The notes under the pieces are model-generated. The model was not told the DNA's origin. It saw nothing but the letters and a program-made list of their open reading frames with translations, and ran no database searches. The position numbers and the translations under genes are program-made. Below, one piece after another: positions 60,857 through 64,000 of a stretch of 64,000 nucleotides of DNA. Origin of the DNA: Actinacidiphila acidipaludis (lineage in GTDB: Bacteria > Actinomycetota > Actinomycetes > Streptomycetales > Streptomycetaceae); assembly GCF_019890725.1 (NCBI RefSeq), contig NZ_JAINZZ010000009.1, positions 62,001 to 126,000 of the forward strand, given 5' to 3'. The number at the start of each line of letters is the position of its first letter. Within the stretch, counting starts at the first letter, position 1.

Positions 60857-61555
60857 CTACGCGGCCGCTTTCCGCCCGCGGTGCAGCGCCACGATGCCGC
60901 CGGTCAGGTTCCGCCAGGCGACCTGTCCCCAGCCGGCGCCCTTCAGCAGTCCGGCCAGCGCGCGCTGGTCGGGCCAGGCCCGGATCGACTCGGCGAGGTA
61001 CACGTACGCGTCGGGGTTGCTGCTGACCGACTTGGCGACCGGCGGCAGCGCCCGCATCAGGTACTCGGTGTAGACGGTGCGGAACGGCCCGTACGTCGGG
61101 TGGCTGAACTCGCAGATCACCAGGCGCCCGCCGGGCTTCACCACGCGCAGCATCTCGCGCAGCGCGGCTTCCGTGTCGTGCACGTTGCGCAGTGCGAAGG
61201 AGATGGTGGCGGCGTCGAACACGCCGTCGGCGAACGGCAGCCGGGTCGCGTCCCCGGCGGTGAGCGGCAGTTCGGGGTGGCGCTTCTTCCCCTCGCGCAG
61301 CATCCCGAGGGAGAAGTCGCACGGCACGACGGTCGCGCCCGCGGCGACGAACGGCAGCGAGGACGTGGCCGTTCCGGCGCCCAGGTCCAGGACCCGCTCC
61401 CCCGGCCGCACGTCCAGCGCCTGCGCGACGGCCCGGCGCCACAGACGCGTCTGGCCGAGCGACAGCACGTCGTTCGTCAGGTCGTACTTGGCCGCGACGT
61501 CGTCGAACATCGCGGCGACGTCCCGCGGTTTCTTGTCCAGAGAGGCTCGCGTCAC
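60857..61555 (-). CDS. menG: Demethylmenaquinone methyltransferase
   Basis: Final step of menaquinone synthesis: C-methylation of demethylmenaquinone with SAM. 232 residues of the UbiE/MenG family. [21 protein letters not shown] is the first UbiE signature, [12 protein letters not shown] the SAM motif I, and [15 protein letters not shown] the second signature. GTG start. It is well placed beside mqnC and the MenJ-like gene. Confidence 0.95.
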   Translation of the reverse strand: MTRASLDKKPRDVAAMFDDVAAKYDLTNDVLSLGQTRLWRRAVAQALDVRPGERVLDLGAGTATSSLPFVAAGATVVPCDFSLGMLREGKKRHPELPLTAGDATRLPFADGVFDAATISFALRNVHDTEAALREMLRVVKPGGRLVICEFSHPTYGPFRTVYTEYLMRALPPVAKSVSSNPDAYVYLAESIRAWPDQRALAGLLKGAGWGQVAWRNLTGGIVALHRGRKAAA

Positions 61556-61668
61556 GTCCCTAGCCTATGCATGCCGTGCGCCGCCGCCGCGCGCACCCCG
61601 GGCGCGCGCCGACGCGCGCCGGTGCGGGCGCGCCGATCCGGGCCCGGCGCCGGTCTCGTCGCGGCCGG

Positions 61669-62136
61669 TCACGCCCTGCGGTGGACGAGGCGGCCGGCCA
61701 GGATCGTGGCGACGCACGAGCCGTCGGGCGCGAAGACGGCCAGGTCGGCGCGGGCACCGGCGGCCAGCCCTGAGGCGGCCTCGCGGCGCAGCCCGCTACG
61801 GGCGACGGCCGCACGGACCACCGGGTCGGCGATCTCCCCGGTCACGGCCGTCACGCCGCGGGTCAGCAGGCCGTGCACCGCGCGGCGCACGGCCTCGCCC
61901 CGCTCGCGGGAGTCACCGGCGGGCACCGCCGCGAGCACCTGCGGCGCGGCCTCGGCCCGCCCGGCCCGCACGGTGCCGGTCCAGGCGCGCACCCGGGCCG
62001 CGGGGTGCGCCGCGGCCAGTTCCTCCAGCGGGCCGACGGCCGCGATCCGGTCGCCGTCCACCAGCACGGCGCCGCCGGTGACCGGCGGCCGACCGCCGCC
62101 GGGCTCGACCGCGTCCGCGGCGTGCAGGCTCAGCAC
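61669..62136 (-). CDS. Imidazolonepropionase-like domain protein without the catalytic barrel
   Basis: 155 residues. The N-terminus (VTGGAVLVDGDRIAAVGPLEEL) and C-terminus (AGARADLAVFAPDGSCVATILAGRLVHR) are the two halves of the beta-sandwich composite domain of amidohydrolases. The metal-binding HxH motif and TIM barrel that normally lie between are missing; only about 90 residues join them. It cannot be a hydrolase of the usual kind. It starts 7 bp after mqnC, so is cotranscribed with it. Confidence 0.75.
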   Translation of the reverse strand: MLSLHAADAVEPGGGRPPVTGGAVLVDGDRIAAVGPLEELAAAHPAARVRAWTGTVRAGRAEAAPQVLAAVPAGDSRERGEAVRRAVHGLLTRGVTAVTGEIADPVVRAAVARSGLRREAASGLAAGARADLAVFAPDGSCVATILAGRLVHRRA

Positions 62137-62143
62137 GGGGGCC

Positions 62144-63367
62144 TCAGCGATCGCCGGCGAGCAGCTTCAGCTCGGGGTGCGCCGTGCCGCCCTCGATCGC
62201 GGTCGAGGACAGGTGCGAGACCACGTGGTCGTCGACCGGGTCGTTCGCCGGGTCGTCGTGCACCACCAGGTGCTCGTAGGTGGTGGCGCGCTGCGCGGGG
62301 ACGCGGCCAGCGGCCCGGATGAGATGGATGAGCTCCATCCGGTTGGAGCGGTGCTTGGCGCCGGCCGAGGAGACGACGTTCTCCTCCAGCATGACCGAGC
62401 CGAGGTCGTCCGCGCCGTAGTGCAGCGAGAGCTGGCCCACCTCCTTGCCGGTGGTCAGCCAGGACCCCTGGATGTGGGCGACGTTGTCGAGGAACAGCCG
62501 CGCGATCGCGATCATCCGCAGGTACTCGAAGAGCGTCGCCTGCGTCTGGCCCTTCAGGTGGTTGTTCTCCGGCTGGTAGGTGTACGGGATGAACGCCCGG
62601 AAGCCGCCGGTGCGGTCCTGCACGTCGCGGATCATCCGCAGGTGCTCGATGCGCTCGGCGTTGGTCTCGCCGGTGCCCATCAGCATCGTGGACGTGGACT
62701 CCACACCGAGCCGGTGCGCCGTCTCCATGATCTCCAGCCAGCGCTCGCCGGACTCCTTGAGCGGGGCGATGGCCTTGCGCGGCCGCTCGGGCAGCAGCTC
62801 GGCGCCGGCGCCCGCGAAGGAGTCGAGGCCGGCCGCGTGGATCCGGCGGATCGCCTCCTCGGCGCTGACCCCGGAGATCTTGGCCATGTGCTCGATCTCG
62901 GAGGCGCCGAGGGAGTGGATCACGAGCTGGGGGAACTCCCGCTTGATCGCGGAGAAGTGCTCCTCGTAGTACTCCACGCCGTAGTCGGGGTGGTGGCCGC
63001 CCTGGAACATGATCTGGGTGCCGCCGAGTTCGACGGTCTCGGCGCAGCGCCGCAGGATGTCGTCGAGCCCGCGGGTCCAGCCCTTCGCGGTGTCCTTGGG
63101 CGCCGCGTAGAACGCGCAGAACTTGCACGCCGTCACGCAGACGTTCGTGTAGTTGATGTTGCGCTCGATGATGTACGTCGCGATGTGTTCGGTCCCCGCG
63201 TAGCGGCGGCGCCGGGACGCGTCGGCGGCGGCGCCGAGCGCGTGCAGCGGGGCGTCGCGGTACAGGTCGAGCGCCTCCTCCGCGGTGATCCTGCCGCCTG
63301 CGGCGGCGCGGTCGAGGACGGCTGCGATGTCGCTCGCCGGGGCGGCCGGGGAGTTGGGAGGAGTCAC
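62144..63367 (-). CDS. mqnC: Cyclic dehypoxanthinyl futalosine synthase (MqnC)
   Basis: Radical-SAM enzyme of the futalosine route to menaquinone, cyclising dehypoxanthine futalosine. 407 residues. The cluster motif Cx3Cx2C is C77, C81, C84 (NVCVTACKFCAFYAAP), and FQGGHHPDYGVEYYE, PYTYQPENNHLKG and EENVVSSAGA are MqnC-type sequences. GTG start at 63367 after GAAGGGA. The route differs from the classical MenF-MenE pathway and is characteristic of Streptomyces. Confidence 0.95.
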   Translation of the reverse strand: MTPPNSPAAPASDIAAVLDRAAAGGRITAEEALDLYRDAPLHALGAAADASRRRRYAGTEHIATYIIERNINYTNVCVTACKFCAFYAAPKDTAKGWTRGLDDILRRCAETVELGGTQIMFQGGHHPDYGVEYYEEHFSAIKREFPQLVIHSLGASEIEHMAKISGVSAEEAIRRIHAAGLDSFAGAGAELLPERPRKAIAPLKESGERWLEIMETAHRLGVESTSTMLMGTGETNAERIEHLRMIRDVQDRTGGFRAFIPYTYQPENNHLKGQTQATLFEYLRMIAIARLFLDNVAHIQGSWLTTGKEVGQLSLHYGADDLGSVMLEENVVSSAGAKHRSNRMELIHLIRAAGRVPAQRATTYEHLVVHDDPANDPVDDHVVSHLSSTAIEGGTAHPELKLLAGDR

Positions 63368-63478
63368 CGGGGCGGTCCCTTCTCAGGGGTGGATCGGACC
63401 AGGCCAGCGTACGCCAGCGGTCCGCGGCGCCCGTGAAGGGACCGGTCGGGCGCCGGGCGTCCACGGCCCCGGACACAC

Positions 63479-63515
63479 GGGCGCCGCGGCGGAAGGAGCA
63501 TCCGCCGCGGCGCCC
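63479..63515 (-). terminator. Terminator downstream of the WXG100 gene
   Basis: A perfect 15-bp stem: GGGCGCCGCGGCGGA (63479-63493), 7-nt loop, TCCGCCGCGGCGCCC (63501-63515). It begins 35 bp beyond the WXG100 stop. Confidence 0.8.
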
Positions 63516-63549
63516 GGTCCGTACCCGCCGGGTGCGGGACGGCTGGGGC

Positions 63550-63849
63550 TCAGTGGCCGCCGAGGCCCTTGGCGAGCTGCTCGTCCGCCTGCTGGAACGC
63601 GTCGGCCGCGGACTCCAGGTACTTGCCCAGGCCGTCCAGACCCTCGATGGTCTTGGTGGCACCGGTGTTGAACTCGTTGTAGGACGACTCGAACTGCTTC
63701 GAGGAGCGGTCCGTCACGTAGCCGCCGTTGACCAGGTCCTGCACGTACTTCTGCAGCGTGTGCAGCTTCTCGGTGATCTCGTGCTGGCCGCTGCGCAGCT
63801 TGGTGGCCGCGTCGCGCATGTCCTGGTAAGTGACGTTCACATTAGCCAT
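63550..63849 (-). CDS. WXG100-family (ESAT-6-like) protein lacking the WxG motif
   Basis: 99-residue helical-hairpin protein of the ESX/type VII substrate class: helix one (about 8-42), turn, helix two (about 50-95). At the turn where WxG is expected the sequence reads LVNGGYVTDRS, so the Trp is replaced. FQQADEQ near the C-terminus resembles the YxxxD/E export signal with Phe for Tyr. ATG at 63849 has GAGGAG upstream. No ESX ATPase is in the window. Confidence 0.8.
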   Translation of the reverse strand: MANVNVTYQDMRDAATKLRSGQHEITEKLHTLQKYVQDLVNGGYVTDRSSKQFESSYNEFNTGATKTIEGLDGLGKYLESAADAFQQADEQLAKGLGGH

Positions 63850-63933
63850 AGCGGCTTGACTCCTCATCGAACGCGTGCCGCAGGGCCTACCCCCGTGGCT
63901 CCCTGATTCGGGCATCAACTTACAGGGGAGGAC

Positions 63934-64000
63934 GTGACGGGTGCAGCCCCCGGTTCCCGGCACCGCAAGGCCAAGGCGAGCTTCACCGGGGCGAGTTCGC
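63934..64000 (+). CDS. Start of a divergent gene, truncated by the window end
   Basis: GTG at 63934 follows GGGGAGG by 3-4 bp and opens a stop-free frame (VTGAAPGSRHRKAKASF) to the window edge. Only 22 codons are visible, so no family can be given. Confidence 0.45.
   Translation, partial: MTGAAPGSRHRKAKASFTGASS

Overview
The window is very GC-rich, densely coded actinobacterial DNA. Gene content and order match a Streptomyces chromosome core region: two NADH dehydrogenase (nuo) operons, a futalosine-pathway mqnC, an ergothioneine cluster, Streptomyces-type sensor kinases, and frequent GTG starts with ATGA/GTGA stop-start overlaps. No prophage, CRISPR array or complete insertion sequence was seen. 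The only mobile-looking item is a 178-bp inverted-repeat element upstream of yajQ.

Layout. 1-480: rpmG, tRNA-Met and tRNA-Thr (minus). 750-7940: a cytosine-deaminase-like amidohydrolase, an NAD(P)-binding protein, an aldo/keto reductase, an MmpS-like protein, tRNA-Tyr, yajQ, a Bcp-type peroxiredoxin, yccF and htpX. 8100-17950: a partial second complex I operon, nuoABCHIJKLMN without D, E, F or G (minus). 18170-22850: two paralogous sensor kinases, a quinone oxidoreductase and a response regulator. 23020-26030: 2-oxoacid:ferredoxin oxidoreductase (korAB). 26260-32520: RarD-like permease, SRPBCC protein, an operon with a LolA-like protein and an ABC-2 exporter, and a long-chain polyprenyl diphosphate synthase. 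32940-37730: egtA, egtB and an egtC-egtD open reading frame with no stop between the two genes. 37820-39750: DinB-like protein, methyltransferase, hypothetical secreted or anchored protein. 39840-56020: the complete 14-gene nuoA-N operon (minus). 56590-64000: NlpC/P60 hydrolase, a geranylgeranyl reductase (MenJ-like), a multi-membrane-span protein, menG, a barrel-less imidazolonepropionase-like protein, mqnC, a WXG100 protein and the start of a divergent gene.

How the genes fit together. Much of the window makes, modifies or reduces menaquinone: mqnC and menG (ring), the polyprenyl synthase (side chain), the MenJ-like reductase (side-chain saturation) and complex I (quinone reduction). The second nuo set has membrane and connecting subunits but no NADH module, and lies near a ferredoxin-reducing korAB. 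This suggests, without proving it, a different electron input. Redox protection is also represented (ergothioneine, peroxiredoxin). A Rex-operator-like sequence lies upstream of the complete nuo operon.

The most unusual observations are the egtC-egtD read-through, the repeat-encoded disordered tails on NuoC and NuoI of the second operon, the long near-identical DNA blocks between the two adjacent kinases, and the hairpin-forming 178-bp element in the yajQ leader.
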